Assembly (NCBI RefSeq): GCF_036669915.1
Contig: NC_089325.1
Coordinates: 14,519,235-14,583,234 of the forward strand
Reading direction: 5' to 3'
Length of the DNA stretch: 64,000 nt
Source: Pocillopora verrucosa
Lineage: Eukaryota; Cnidaria; Anthozoa; Scleractinia; Pocilloporidae
In this document: one piece after another, positions 1 through 11,465 of the stretch
How the letters are laid out: each line of letters opens with the position of its first letter
How positions within the stretch are numbered: the stretch's first letter is position 1
Made by a program: the position numbers and the translations under genes
The notes under the pieces: generated by a model
Told to the model about the DNA's origin: nothing
The model's database searches: none
The model's input: only the letters and a program-made list of their open reading frames with translations

Positions 1-67
1 CTTCTGTGTAGAGCTTGGCCTCGATGTTACTGTCCGTTGATTTCCCTATTTTGGGTTACAAGAAAAC

Positions 68-269
68 CAATTAAATAAGGTTGAACCAAATAACGCGCAC
101 TGATAACAATTGGGACGAGTGAGGTGTGAGATCGCGGAATCGGGACAATTTCATTTCATTTTCACAACCAATTAAATAAGGTTGAACCAAATAACGCGCA
201 CTGATAACAATTGGGACGAGTGAGGTGTGAGATCGCGGAATCGGGACAATTTCATTTCTCTCCAGTATA
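68..269. repeat. tandem duplication, period 101 bp
   Basis: Two near-identical copies of a block of about 90-100 bases lie head to tail; the shared segment beginning TTAAATAAGG starts at 71 and again at 172. The copies look almost unchanged, so the duplication is recent or is a local assembly artefact. No coding content is seen. Confidence 0.85.
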
Positions 270-385
270 GGTCGAGGAAAGACAATATCTTGCTTCTCTC
301 CGATTTTAAATAGACATTATCAATTTCAGTCCATCAAGCCTTTACGAAAAAGTAACAGTAAAGCAAGAAAACAGTAACTTACCCT

Positions 386-662
386 TCAATTCCTGGTTAT
401 TTTGCCACATCGAAGCAAAGCATGCAGCTGTATGTTTAGAAAGTGCTGAACCGTGCCGATCTGCTGCCCTTTGACATCTCCTAAAGTGTATGTCTTTCTC
501 TGCGATCTGCTGAAAATCTGGACTTCTCGTAGAGCCTCTGGAATGCGTTCCATTTCTCGTGGAAGAAGACAAGCCAGTGCATGCGAGTCATACGTGTTGT
601 CGTCTTCACTTTGAATAACAAGCGGTGTTCCACGTGGAGCTTTGATCTTGAAATTATGATAC
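386..662 (-). pseudogene. HIRAN-like exon of a probable transposon-derived gene
   Basis: Read on the minus strand, a good acceptor (TTTATTTTCCAG) is followed by an open frame of about 91 codons from 662 to a stop at 386-388. The frame starts YHNFKIKAPRGTPLVI and contains an E-D-D-N-T-Y-D-S-H-A-L core, the pattern of a HIRAN-like fold (basic start, then N-x-Y-D-x-x-A-L). A strong donor (GTAAGTTAC) lies five bases after the stop, so either this is the last exon or a stop has arisen just before the splice site. The neighbouring exon-like block at 1275-1468 is on the same strand. I recall similar pairs in multicopy cnidarian genes but cannot confirm the family; it may be a decayed copy. Confidence 0.35.
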
Positions 663-1274
663 CTGGAAAATAAACGCCAATAAATACATGAGTGGGATAA
701 AATAAAATCAAGTAGTCACAATCTATATTAAGACCAATACACATGATCGAATTCAATGCAAGAGAATCATACAAGGTATTTTGCGCGCTATTGATCGATT
801 CGCGGGAGAATCTAGGTCTCAGAACACTACAAATTCGGTCCTACAGCTTTTAGTCAGCAATAATATGTCCTTTACAATTACCCTTTGATTTGAACACCCT
901 GTATAGAAAGTTTGTTTAGGTAATCACAGCAAAATGTGAAAGCACGAGCGGTGTTTCTAAACGAGTTTCACAATTACAGACAAGTCCCTTGTGGTTTTAG
1001 ACGAAAATTTCACTCTCATCAGTTCGTGTAGTTAAACTCCAACCTTTGTTTCCGGAATGCTGTAATAGAGACACTTCGGCAAGGCTTTCCACCAATGTGA
1101 TTTTTTTATGTTCATCTTCATGCCGCTCTTATCGCACATTTCCCGGATACGATACCTGAAGATGTGAGAGCTCAGTGAACGAATACCTCTTTGTTTTATG
1201 TTTGCCCGAAGGAGAACTTACTCGCTGGATAATCACATTTATGTGTTAGATCCGTGGTTTCCTGAAATTATTTT

Positions 1275-1468
1275 TTAGTGTGCATTCGCCTTAGCTGAAT
1301 GAATCTCTCTGATGTCAAGATCGACATTGATTCGAAATTTCATCCAGAGCTCCGATTGAAAAGATCCTTTGTTTGTAGCACTGACCCAGGTCCGTGGCAG
1401 ATTTGTGCCACAAAGACGACAAAGTGTCTCGAGATACTGAATGTGTTCATCCATGCTGTTGGCTTGAT
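1275..1468 (-). pseudogene. exon-like frame with an LCRLCG zinc-type motif
   Basis: Minus strand: the acceptor TGAATTTCAG is followed by an open frame containing MDEHIQYLETLCRLCGTNL and later FQSELWMKFRINVDLDI. The CxxC motif, followed by a helical stretch and an I-H-S segment, resembles the N-terminal zinc region seen in RAG1-N-like cnidarian transposon proteins. That comparison is from memory. The frame hits a stop at 1275-1277 with no good GT donor before it. Two further short exon-like pieces follow (about 1264-1225, donor GTAAGTT, and about 1161-1040), but their phases do not join into one open frame. Probably a decayed gene. Confidence 0.3.
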
Positions 1469-2754
1469 CTGAAATTCACAATGTAGGCTTATAAAGGTCC
1501 GATAAATAATTGTCCTTTTACTTTAAATTGGCCGGCCACAACGTATGGTTAAAATTTATGGTTTACACGATACTCCGATGGATCTGAACAAAGGAATCCG
1601 TCTGGTAGTTTGCACACTAACAGACTTTCAACATTTGTGCACTCGAGCAAAAACCTCGTGCACTCGATTGGAATTTTGACAAATTGGAAGCAAATTTATT
1701 CTAGTTTTTTAAAAGATATTTTTTAGGAATCAAAAAAAATGTTGCATACCTGAAAACCTCAACTAAATAGAGGTTATTTCTCGATCGAGCCCTTCGCAAC
1801 ATGGACCTCCACCCGACTTTTCATCTGAATTTTTCCTTCACGTCATCGCGATCACCATCAGTTCTTTGCTTGTTGTGTGTAAATGCTTGTCTTCTGTAAT
1901 TTTGCAAGGTTTCATGGGATATGGGTAGGGAACCAAGTCACTAGGGCTCGAATAAAGTAATGAGTGAGTTTCCTCGATGTCCCACTACGACATCCATGTT
2001 GGTGACGTCATCAAGTATCCAGAAATGGTTATGGCCCGGACTGTTTAAACATGTTTAGCAAAAGAACTAACTACAATTTATGGACTACTAGTTGGAAGGA
2101 CGGGCGGACTGTTGCAACAGACTAATAGCAATCCACTCGGAAGGCTTTCTTTCCAGGAGCCATTTTTTTAAAAAAAGTAATTTCATGCTCTCTTTAATTT
2201 CATTGAGGCGGAAGAGGACTCGGCCAATTTTTTTTCATTTCGTGAATTCATGTAAAGCATTAAAGCAAACATGAATATCTGAAGTTTAAATGTGTCACTA
2301 ATTTCATGGGAAAGTCCTCTCAGGATGGTGAAAAACCTTTTCAGTGAGGTTAGCCTTCCATAGTAGGATGACGGTTTATTAAAGTCTGTCTAAAATTGCA
2401 CTGAACCTCTAACCGCATTAATTGTTTTGAAGGATGGCTTTCATTTTGATAGAAACTCAGCTTCGTATGATATCCCCTTCGGTCACTGTGTATGACGCAG
2501 TGAAATAGTCCTTTGCTCCATGTCTGTCCTTGGGAATAACCCATTTTGGTATTTTTTCAACAAGGGAAAAAAGAGTCCCGAGTGTTATTTGCCAATTTAA
2601 TGTAGACATATCTTGTCACCGCTAATTAACATCTACAGTCCATCGTATTAAAATAACTGTGGCCATCTGGCATGGCTTGGGGTAATAATAATATTTATAG
2701 TAATGCGTAAAAGCACGCGAAGTTGAATTTACATTTTACATGAAAAATAAATAT
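1469..2754. other. intergenic, nothing recognised
   Basis: AT-rich DNA with only short random frames. No conserved exon, RNA gene or clear repeat boundary was seen. Confidence 0.5.
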
Positions 2755-2814
2755 GTTTCTCGTCTTGTCACAAATGTGGAGCAACTCAAGTCCTCATGAG
2801 GAATCGAACTTCAG
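2755..2814. repeat. SINE-type repeat fragment abutting the Ly6 exon
   Basis: This stretch reads TCGTCTTGTCACAA then TCCTCATGAGGAATCGAACTT. The reverse complement of the same elements is at about 5664-5750, and looser relatives lie near 38440 and 46790-46860. It is a dispersed tRNA-like repeat, and its end coincides with the possible splice acceptor of the following coding exon. Confidence 0.6.
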
Positions 2815-3158
2815 ACGATCGGTGGGAAGACATTAGATGCTACTACTGCGAAAGTCGAGTCTCTTTTAAGGAGTGCGACGAGAGCATGAAACTCGTGCAA
2901 TGTGATGGAAAGTTTGGGTTTGACAGATGCATTAAGACATACATCAAGGCTTCCAAGTATACACAAGAAACTTACCAGCGGGGTTGTCTTAGTGCAAGTG
3001 CATGTGAGGCTCCTTCATGCAAGGCTCGTGGCAATGATACCTGTGAGGTATATTGCTGTGAGGAAGATTATTGCAACAAATGTGCCACACGGATGGTCAG
3101 CGGTACCATGCTATTTATATTTTCAATGCTTAATGTTCTGATGGAGCAAATGTCTTAA
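2815..3158 (+). CDS. Ly6/uPAR-like (three-finger) protein, last exon
   Basis: The frame carries the Ly6/uPAR cysteine pattern: CYYC at the start, C-D-E-S and DRCIK, then RGC, two further cysteines, and the closing CEVYCCEEDYCN, the classic CC-x4-CN end of the fold. A C-terminal hydrophobic stretch (MLFIFSMLNVLMEQ) suggests a GPI-attachment signal, so the product is probably an outer-surface GPI-anchored protein. No signal peptide is in this exon, so an upstream exon is needed and was not found. The 5' border is uncertain: acceptors at 2813-2814 and 2835-2836 are both possible, and neither has a good pyrimidine tract. The in-frame ATG at 2796 lies in the adjoining repeat and is probably not the start. 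The gene is convergent with the CUB gene that ends at 3605. Ligand unknown. Confidence 0.75.
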
Positions 3159-3604
3159 GAAAACATGTGACTTTTGTACAATTATGTCCTTTATTGAGGG
3201 TTTATATTTGTTTCTTAGGATAACTCTACGTATATGTTGCACGGCTGTGCGAATCTGTGCGGTTACATGAACACAGCGGTCAAACGTCGGGCATGCGCAA
3301 GGGGATCAATTGTGACCGGCTGCACGCCAATTTTCCGCGCAAAATTTCAAAGGAAAACATGAGAAAAACATCTTGACTCACTTTTTTGTGTAGTTGTTTG
3401 TAACTCGTTTGAGACAACTTGGTTCTAACAGCCTGAAAGTAAGGCCCCTAGCCATTACAACTTTCGCACACGTGCAAACGTTTGACAACTGTGTTGGTGG
3501 TTATATGCCGCTCAGAGCGCTTTTATTTAGCCCCTGTAATCCCGGGAGGGATAGAACCGGCTCTTTTGCTAGTTTTTGATCCTCAAGTATTTTTAGTCAG
3601 TACA

Positions 3605-6600
3605 TCACAGATCTCTGTCGTTAGTAAAACATGTTTCCGCAATGGAGGACTCTGTTGGATTCTGCTCAATCAGTGACATTGTTCGCTCGAATTCTACAAA
3701 GCGACTGGCATTGCTTGCTACCTTCAGAAAACACCACACGAGAACAACAAAAAGAAAAAAACTTGTGCAGCCGATTCCAACGGCCATACTTTTCCAATGA
3801 TCTGCAAAATTAAAATAGAATTCTTAGCAGAAAAATAATCTATCCTAGTCATTAAATTGCACCCTACCCCTGTCTTCCCTCGCACAGCTCTTCTTTGTTT
3901 TTTACTTGCCTTACTGTTAGCCTTATATGAATGTGGAACAAAAGAACTTCGTGTGGTAAATTTACTTAATTAATCAAATCCATCAGCAGCATTGCGGGCA
4001 CACAAGCACATACACGCGTGCTTATCCCCGGAAATCTAACAATGATGTCTTAAGATATCACTCAGTTTTGCGGAAAGTGAAAAATCAGATTGGATGGTTT
4101 AAGGGAATTATGAAAGACGGAATGAAAACTCTTCACATTGAATTTGCGGTGTCCGAATTTTCCCGTCGAGGTAGGGGTACCTTTATTAGCCTCGTCTTGC
4201 TCACAAGTTCAAAGAAGGGGATTGACGTCCAAACTGACACCAATTTCTTATTTTAAAGGTATTAAGTTAAAAAACATATTTCAAAAACGTTTTGTCATAA
4301 TTTCATTTATGATACTGTTCCCAGGGGAGGGTTGGAAATAGAATTTCCGCACCCTTCCCCCCAAAAAAAATCTCATAGAGGCAATCCTCAAAAATTTCCA
4401 CAATACCCCAAAAGGACCTGTCATTATTTATCACCTAGGGAGGGGGGGAAGGGTTGGAGATGCGTCACGAGAAAATTGACCCGATCCCTCCTCATAGCCT
4501 TGTGATAATCTCATGAGCCCCCCTGCCCTCAAACCTTTGTTGGCAGTTAATTGGCATTCAATTTTCTATAGCCCCCAGTTATACTCTGTTTACAACAACT
4601 GATCCTCCCCCCGTTCCCTTGATAACCCCCCCCCCCCCCCCCCCCCCCCCGTTCCCCAGGTGATAAATATAGACTGTCTCCAGGTAGGTGCGCTTGGTCT
4701 CAGGTCAAGCTCCGCGTTATATAGTTTTCTTATATTTTAATGCTGATGATTGCAAAGTGGATTAATCCTTACCAGAATTCAAAGGCTCAGTGAAGAATCC
4801 TATCTGTGGTTTATTGGTGCATTGTACTTCTTTGTACAAGAGCTGGAAACCATTCATTTGTAAGTCTCTGGTAGAGTTGTATTCAAAAGTTATCCATAGA
4901 TTATTTCCTATGGAGTAGATTTCTGGCGGAGGCTTCTCATCTCCACAAAACCTTCCAATTGATGGACTAGAAGAGCTAGGGCCGTCTCTGATCTCCACAA
5001 ATGGTCCCAAACAATTCAGGAAGGCAAATGATTTTAGTGAGATTTGAACTTTACATCTTTCACGAGCGGAAATTATCCATATGCATTTTTTCTCAGAGCC
5101 ACAAACAGCTGGACTTTTTGAACTAGCTATGAGTTGGGATGATCCATTTGCCTGCAGAATGAAAGGTTCCTCTGCAGAAACCAAAATTAGAAGAGGAGAT
5201 ATGAGTTAAAGAGATCATATACAAACGTGTAAACAACAAGTATAGTTTGCTTGTGTCTTACTCATAAGAATATGCTCCCGCAGATAACAAGTGGATTTTT
5301 CTGTGTTTCTTTACAGTTAGATATACCAAAAAGTTAGAAGAATCGAACAGTGCACATTAGCCGTTCGCGTACGTGTCACCGATGTTTTTTACCGAAAAAG
5401 AAAAGACGTTTTCAAGTTGCGAGGGCCCGAATGATGGTGATTTTGTTACAGTTTTACTTATAACTAGAAAAGGATGTTTTTCGTCTCGTCTCGAGCGTGA
5501 GGCAAAGAAAAAATTCTTAGTCTTCATCGGATTCCGCGCTCTGATGCTTTATGACTGAGCCACAGAAGCTTTGTGGTAAGCCAAGTTTTTTGCGCTGCTA
5601 CGGTGTGCGATTTTAGGAGTGTCATATACGTAACTTTAATAAGAAAGGAGTGCGGAATCTGGAGATCGGAAGTTCGATTCCTCATGAGGACTCACTGACA
5701 CTTTTTTTTTTGCACCGTCTCACTCTTGTGACAAGACGAAAAAAGCATTAAATTACTACACTCCGAAAATGACTGTCTTTGATCATCAAGCAAGCACTTC
5801 TAAAACTCAGAAAAGTGGGTTTTACGAGGCCTTGTGGGCCAATTTTGGCCAAATCATCTCTAATTCAGGGCTCATCAAAGCGAGGTCGCACTCAAATTTG
5901 CCGCTTTATCGGTTACGAATAGTAAATGATGTCCACGCATTTTTCTGATGATTACATCTTCCAGATAATTGTTATACATTTAAACATGCTGCGCTAAAAA
6001 TGCCTACATCTTAGGCTTACACAACATTGTTAGATTGTGGACCGTGTGAACCAGTGATCACAAACTCACTTTTTCGTAATTTCAAGTAAGAAAAGCTGGC
6101 AGAGAATCCTTGATATTCCATCGCCACATCTGATCTAAATTTCACCCACATGTGTCTTCCTTCTGAATAAAGATTTACTCTCTCTTCGTCACAAAACCTG
6201 CCAATAAGTTGACTATTAGCCGTGGCACCGTCCCTGACTTCAACGTAATCACAACGGCACAAAGAACAGTCCTCTAGCTCCATTGTTGATATTGCAAATT
6301 TGACTTTGCCACCTCTTGGCGCAGTTATCACCCAAATGCAAACTGTGTCTGCTTGATACGAAGATTTTGGAAATCCTGGACTCTTCAATATTCCTTGATA
6401 TGTGGTGAGGTTTCCATCATTTGGACATTTAGCTAAAAAGAGAAAATTGTATTAACTAGAGAGTAATGTAAAAGTTTACTATACAAAACCTAGAAATGGT
6501 AACTTGCTAAAATGGGTTTTTTTCAACATAGTAAGCGGATTAAGAGGTCAGATAACAAGCGATGCACTGTGGAAGTAAGGTGAGGTATTTTTATTGAGAA

Positions 6601-9083
6601 ATTGATTGTGTTTTTTTATTCTTAAGAGCAGTCGTAAATATTCCATTCAAACTCTTATAAATTCGCCATGACTCATTTCGCAAGATGATAATCTCACAAC
6701 TGGAGCCTGGGCCGCCTGTGCTGAAATAGGCCACAATATAACATTCTTTTTTGAATGGAACATTGCCAATTTCCGCAATTGTGTGGAAAGAAGTAATTGG
6801 GGAGAACTATAAAACAGATGACACACAAAATGCAAACATAAATCGAGTACCATCAACGTGGTTTTGAAATTGCTGAAGTAGAGGGAAACAAGAACAGAGA
6901 GGAAAAAAGTTATTGAAATCTCGGCTGCGCTTATCATAGTCTACAACAGTTCAAAACAGTAATCGAGTACCATTAACCCCGTCTATAATTGCTAACGAAA
7001 AAGGAGACTCCTCCGTTGCCCCCTGACATTGCTTTTTGGTAACCTTAAGCCTGACGCGTAAGAATTAGCCAGAAGAATTGATAATTATTCATTTATTTGC
7101 GATCTTCAGCTTTAAAGCTGGTTTAACTGGGGGCCTGTATAAACAATAACAATGCCAAACCACAAATCTGGAAGCTCTGTTCCCTACACTTTGAAACGAC
7201 AGAAGCTGCAGTCAGACCGAATAATGGTTGCTAGAACGCTGCTACTCGCTCACCTGCCTTGTGTCTTTGTGACCTTATATCAGCCATCAAACCTGCATAC
7301 AAAAAGAGAATTTCAAATATCTTTCAAACATCCTGATCATAACCCGTTGGCTTGCTTTTCCAAGGACACGAGGAGGAATTCACAGATCTATAGAACCCGA
7401 GAAGCCCACATACATTTCACAGCTACAAAAGAGGATCAGAGAAACCCACTTTTGAAAATTCCCTGAAATATTCGACTGCAACGAAGCCTCCTACATTTGG
7501 TATATCTGTCACATCAATCGTCTGCGCGCACTCGATAAACCTGTCGTTCATGTACTCTCGTTACTGGGACTGTAAGACCCCAGGCCTGTAGGAGCTAATC
7601 ATCTTTTTCCTTCCGTTTTCAGATTAATTGGAAGAACAAATGGTTAATTTCAAACCAGAGACAGATGAATACCTGGCCAACACCACTAGTTTTTTCAGTA
7701 CCTATACAAAGATGAGCAAAATCTGTCCTCTTAGCAAAGCTAGCTTTTTTAGTGACTTTTTGGAAAAGTTTAAATTCTCAAATTCATCATGTAATAAAAA
7801 TTTAAGTTAGACTTCATAACCTCTATCTGTTTAGTTTTCTGGAAACGATTTTTCTCAGTGGGGGAGTGAAAAAAATTGATTGTATGTATTATGATATTGG
7901 AATTAAATCAATGGTGCATTAGATAACGCGTAAATGCTTGAAATATTTTCCAAAGTTTCAACTTACATAATGAACGTTCACAATATTTGGATATTCTTTC
8001 TAAGCAAACACTAAGTGGTTTAGACGGCACGATATTTTATTGGACTGGTAGTTGTGTATAATTAAGTAAGGTTAAAAACGCACGTGAAACGATGCACGAC
8101 ACAAACTTTTGCCTCGATGACAACAGCGAGATAATAATAGTTGATGATCAATGACTAAGATTAATTAATTTGGATGATAAACAGTAGATTCTTAGAATTA
8201 GGCATAGTCCACACAAATTTGAATACAAATAAAGTCTATGTGAAAGGAAATGTTTTGGAAAGCAAGTGGTTAAGCTCTTTTTAATCGAATCAGAGAGATG
8301 TTCGAGGAGAGAAACATCCTAGAGACAGGTAAAAAATATTAGGAAATGGTTCATTCACCGCTAATCGTGTGGCACGCTTGTGCTGAGTTATATTGTAGAT
8401 TTGTCGTCGATCCAATCTAACAGCGTACAGGAAAAGTAAGGTTACAGAAGTCTACAGTTAGATTAGAACTTTCCCTAAAAGGTCTACTCAATATTTCTGA
8501 AGTTCTACTGTGCAAGCAAACGGCTACAGTTAGTTGTGATCTCACGGTATAGCAAAATATCAGAAAACTTCAAACAAGACGTTATTGAACGATCAACAGG
8601 AAAAACGAAATCTAATTGTGCTCACTTTTCTGCCATTTCCTGAGTCAACGCTGTATAAAATTTTAAATAAAAAACTTGACTATTGTAAATTGAAATATTC
8701 TCATTTTGATGCCAAATGACTGAAAGCAGACGTCTTAGAATTGCAATTTTTACCGTTTGACGTCAAACTCAACCTCTCCATTGCGGTTTTCATTTCTTTC
8801 GGAAAATCGAATTGATCATGATTAGTCTTGATTACTCTAAATTTCTCAAGTTTATTGTTTGAAAACCGTTTCAGTAATTCCGCATCCGTATTCCTTGATG
8901 GTCGATTTTAACCTTCGAAGTGCTATTCTTTCTGAGCTACTGAAACTACCTCTTCTTCTTTCCGATGATCATTTTTTTGCGTCGTAAACACCACATCAAA
9001 TATTACTTGATGACGTAGTTCAGTTTAAACTTACCGAGCCAGACGAGGAACAGAGAAGGAGTCCAGCCACAGAACCATTGCAT
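3605..9083 (-). CDS. CUB-CUB single-pass membrane protein
   Basis: Four minus-strand exons assemble in phase. Exon 1 (9083-9035) encodes a hydrophobic start, MQWFCGWTPSLFLVWL, a signal peptide, and has a GTAAGTTT donor. Exon 2 (6432-6023 or 6021) encodes CUB 1 (G-x-L-x-SPGFP, CIWVITAP, CDYVEVRDGA, IGRFCDEE, MWVKFRSD). Exon 3 (about 5169-4773) encodes CUB 2 (CIWIISA, FVEIRDGPSSSS, IGRFCGDE, LWITFEYNS). Exon 4 (3801-3605) gives one membrane helix (GCTSFFLFVVLVWCFL) and a tail of about 36 residues ending NDRDL. Exon 1 to 2 joins 1+2 bases and exon 3 to 4 joins 1+2, both in frame. Exon 2 to 3 fits only with donor GTGTAAG at 6022 and acceptor CAGAG at 5170; the better-looking donor at 6020 would break the frame, so an unseen small exon is also possible. 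Predicted length is about 350 residues, type I. CUB domains bind proteins or glycans outside the cell; the partner is unknown. Confidence 0.72.
4335..4690. repeat. C-rich dispersed repeat with a 25-base poly-C run
   Basis: A stretch rich in runs of C and G includes an uninterrupted C run at 4626-4650. Phrases such as ATTTATCACC(T) and the mirrored GGTGATAAAT frame it, suggesting an inverted-repeat element. A related C-rich block is at about 57900-58085. It lies inside the 3' intron of the CUB gene. Confidence 0.5.
5545..5765. repeat. tRNA-like SINE fragments
   Basis: The segment holds a tRNA-like D-arm remnant (ATGACTGAGCCACAG) and, further on, a T-arm-like GAAGTTCGATTCCTCATGAG with the tail TCTTGTGACAAGACGAAAAA. 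The tail matches in reverse the repeat at 2755-2814. It is within the intron between the two CUB exons. Confidence 0.5.
6433..9034 (-). other. first intron of the CUB gene
   Basis: This 2.6-kb stretch between the signal-peptide exon and CUB 1 exon is AT-rich. The open frame at 7152-7466 has no domain, no splice context and no conservation clue, so I treat it as chance. Confidence 0.55.
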
Positions 9084-9949
9084 AATGTCTGATTAGAAGA
9101 TCTCCCACAAAAATGTACAACAGAAACACAGGTTTCGTGTTTAGTAATGAGAATGTTTAGTTCCTAGATACACGCAATGTTACTTTTACGACCAAGTTAC
9201 CGCAGTCCCATTATCCTGTCGGCGAATTATCCATTAAACCATTAAATTGAAGAGTATTTCCGGCTTTAACTGGTCTTAAGTAGAGCGTAATCTCAAAAAC
9301 ATTTGTTAATCTCCTCTCCGATGTTATTTACGTTTTTACATCGTTGTTTCATATGGTTTCATTAAAGAAGTTTCATGCGTGCGCACGGCCGTGCATACTA
9401 ATTCTTCCTTCGAAGCGATTCGGGTTTGGATCAAAATATTGTTGTTTCTTTTCTTCCTTTGTCAGAACCGCTTCGTACAATATCACTTCTGATTTTGATC
9501 AAGCAAAAATTGTACATCATGACAATTAGTTCACAAATTTCGTTCCGAATGCGGTTTGGGAACAGAATGAACAAAATGGGAAAAACTAATGTAGTAGTTA
9601 GTTAGTAGTAGTTAGTAATACGGCTCAAAAAAAATTTATCTTAAACACCAATTCTTCTATGAATAAATGTAAAAACACTTTCCTAATTACTTCCTTGCTA
9701 TCAGGAAAAACGTCTAATTTTTTTTTTTTTTAAAACATGATGTGATTATATCAATGGAACATAACAGTACCCAGCAATACTGGGAACATAACGGCACCCA
9801 GCAAAACTAGGCTCCGAGAAACACTCTTAATTTTTAAGCTACATGCCCAATTAACCCAAAACGAGTTTGGTGACAGTGGTTAAGCGCGGTCTGTACGCTT
9901 ATCGGCAAATATATTCGTCGTCACAGGGGTCCAAATGTTGTATACTCAC
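9084..9949. other. intergenic upstream of the CUB gene
   Basis: It should contain the CUB gene promoter, but no convincing core element could be picked out by eye. A short TAGT-rich simple repeat is near 9591-9622 and a poly-T run near 9718-9732. Confidence 0.4.
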
Positions 9950-10163
9950 GAGGCACGGAGTCCGTTGTCGATAAGAGTGCAGACCACGCCAAATCACTGT
10001 GGGTTTTTTTTAACCACAATGGAGGCACAGAGTCCGTCGTCGATAAAAGTAAACATCACGCTAAATCACTGAGGCTTTTTTTAGCCACAATGGAGGCACA
10101 GAGTCCGATGTTGATAAGAATACAGACCACGCTAAATCACTGTGGTTTTCTTAACCACGATGT
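9950..10163. repeat. three tandem copies of a 71-72 bp unit with an internal hairpin
   Basis: Copies begin with GAGGCAC(A/G)GAGTCCG at 9950, 10022 and 10093. Each ends in a segment such as CACTGTGG, a T-run and AACCACAATG, whose GTGGTT/AACCAC arms can pair. The copies differ at several positions, so the array is not brand new. Confidence 0.85.
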
Positions 10164-10545
10164 CGACGTCAAATAAAACGATTCTTTCAGTGCGTGCGTG
10201 ACCATTGCCTGTTACGTTGACTCGAGCAGAATTGTCTGAACTCTTATCGACAACTATCAGATTGCGACATTACCGGCAATCCTGGTAAAAAAGAATATCA
10301 CGAGATCGTGGCATAGTCATATCTGCTGAGAAGAGGACCTTACTGTTGTGGATTATGACGGGATGATAACACATTGCAAACTTGTCACTATGGCAATGGA
10401 TGTCTTCGATAGCATCGAGCCGCCTTGGAAGTTCTGTGAGATGAAAATGGTGATAAGAAAAAAAAACGGCAAAAAAAAAAATTAATGATTCTTAATAGAG
10501 TTTTATGAAAGCCATTCGTATATGGCGTACTTGCTTTATCAATGT

Positions 10546-10712
10546 AAGGGCAAGGAACAGTTCCCGTTTCTATATTAAAGTCGTTAAAGTATCGAGGGTC
10601 GAACGTGCACATGTAACCACGCCTTCTTACGTCGCATCCAGACTTTTCCTGCCCTGGCGTAGAATAAATAACTGGGTTTATCCTGAATTCCAAATTTTCA
10701 CGTTTCTGTAAA
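10546..10712 (-). CDS. possible internal exon, cysteine-containing, unrecognised
   Basis: On the minus strand an acceptor (AATTTACAG) precedes an open frame with KSGCDVRRRGYMCTFDPRYF and then ETGTVPCPYIDKA, followed by a possible donor (GTACGCC). The mix of C, Y, R and P with three cysteines looks like a secreted domain rather than random sequence. I do not recognise the family, and no joining exons were found. It could be chance. Confidence 0.3.
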
Positions 10713-10782
10713 TTTTTTGCGAATTCATTAATTCAAAAAAAGGAAGATTAAAGTAAATTATTAGAAAAAGAAACTGAAAAGA

Positions 10783-10855
10783 TGTTTCTGGCAGGGCTCG
10801 AACCTGCGACCTTCCGCGTGTTAGGCGGACGTGATAACCACTACACTACAGAAAC
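10783..10855 (-). tRNA. tRNA-Val (anticodon AAC)
   Basis: The minus strand folds as a full cloverleaf: acceptor GTTTCTG (10855-10849) pairs with CAGAAAC (10790-10784). The D arm is GTGTAGTGGTTATCAC, the anticodon loop is CCTAACA with anticodon AAC, and the T arm contains GGTTCGAGCCC. A TTTT run for RNA polymerase III termination follows about 8 bases downstream. There is no intron. Internal A and B boxes look intact, so the gene is probably functional. Confidence 0.93.
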
Positions 10856-11309
10856 TTACACAATATTTGGAAATTTATTTACATATTTAAAGATAAGTGT
10901 ACAGATAAATTGCTGAATACCTTTATGAAATCGTTTCGACCAACATGCCAGACTTGTACTGTGATTTTTTCCAAACCTCGATTCCGGCTTTGCCCATAAA
11001 AGATCGTGGTAAATGAATACTTGGCTATAATGCAGTAAATTCAGTTCTCTTTGTCTCAAAAAGTTGCCTGTCCTGAACCGTTTACTATAAGCTGCCTCAA
11101 AATCCATTATAAACGACTCTATTTTATGTTGGAAGAAAGGGAGTTGAAGAATTAAGAATTTCTTGTAAATGTTTCAGTAATTATTTGCCTTATTTTTGCC
11201 CCATTCTTGACTCAAATTTTAACGAAATTCACTTTCAAGATGGCCTGCACATTTGACATTTGGCAAGTGTCGCTTTTCTCCCAAACTCTTGCTGTGCATG
11301 TCTAAGCCA

Positions 11310-11465
11310 CGTTAACGAAAAACATCTGGGCCTAGTAAGAGATAGTACGCTATCCAAAGTATAAATAGCTATCCAGCGGATAATTGTTATTGATACGTAT
11401 TGTACTATCCATCGGATAGAGATTTATCCAACGGATAACGTTATCCACCCTTCGAAACACCGGAG
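11310..11465. repeat. short inverted-repeat (MITE-like) element
   Basis: Repeated GGATAA/TTATCC words, for example TATCCAGCGGATAA and TTATCCAACGGATAACG, end in CCACCCTTCGAAACACCGG. A partial relative in the opposite orientation is at about 37785-37845 (CAGTTGTTCAAAGGTTGGATAA) inside KIF3A. This is a dispersed family. Confidence 0.6.

Noticed and set aside
7152-7466. 104-codon plus-strand ORF
   Set aside because: No domain, odd composition, and it lies in the intron between the signal-peptide and CUB exons of the opposite strand.
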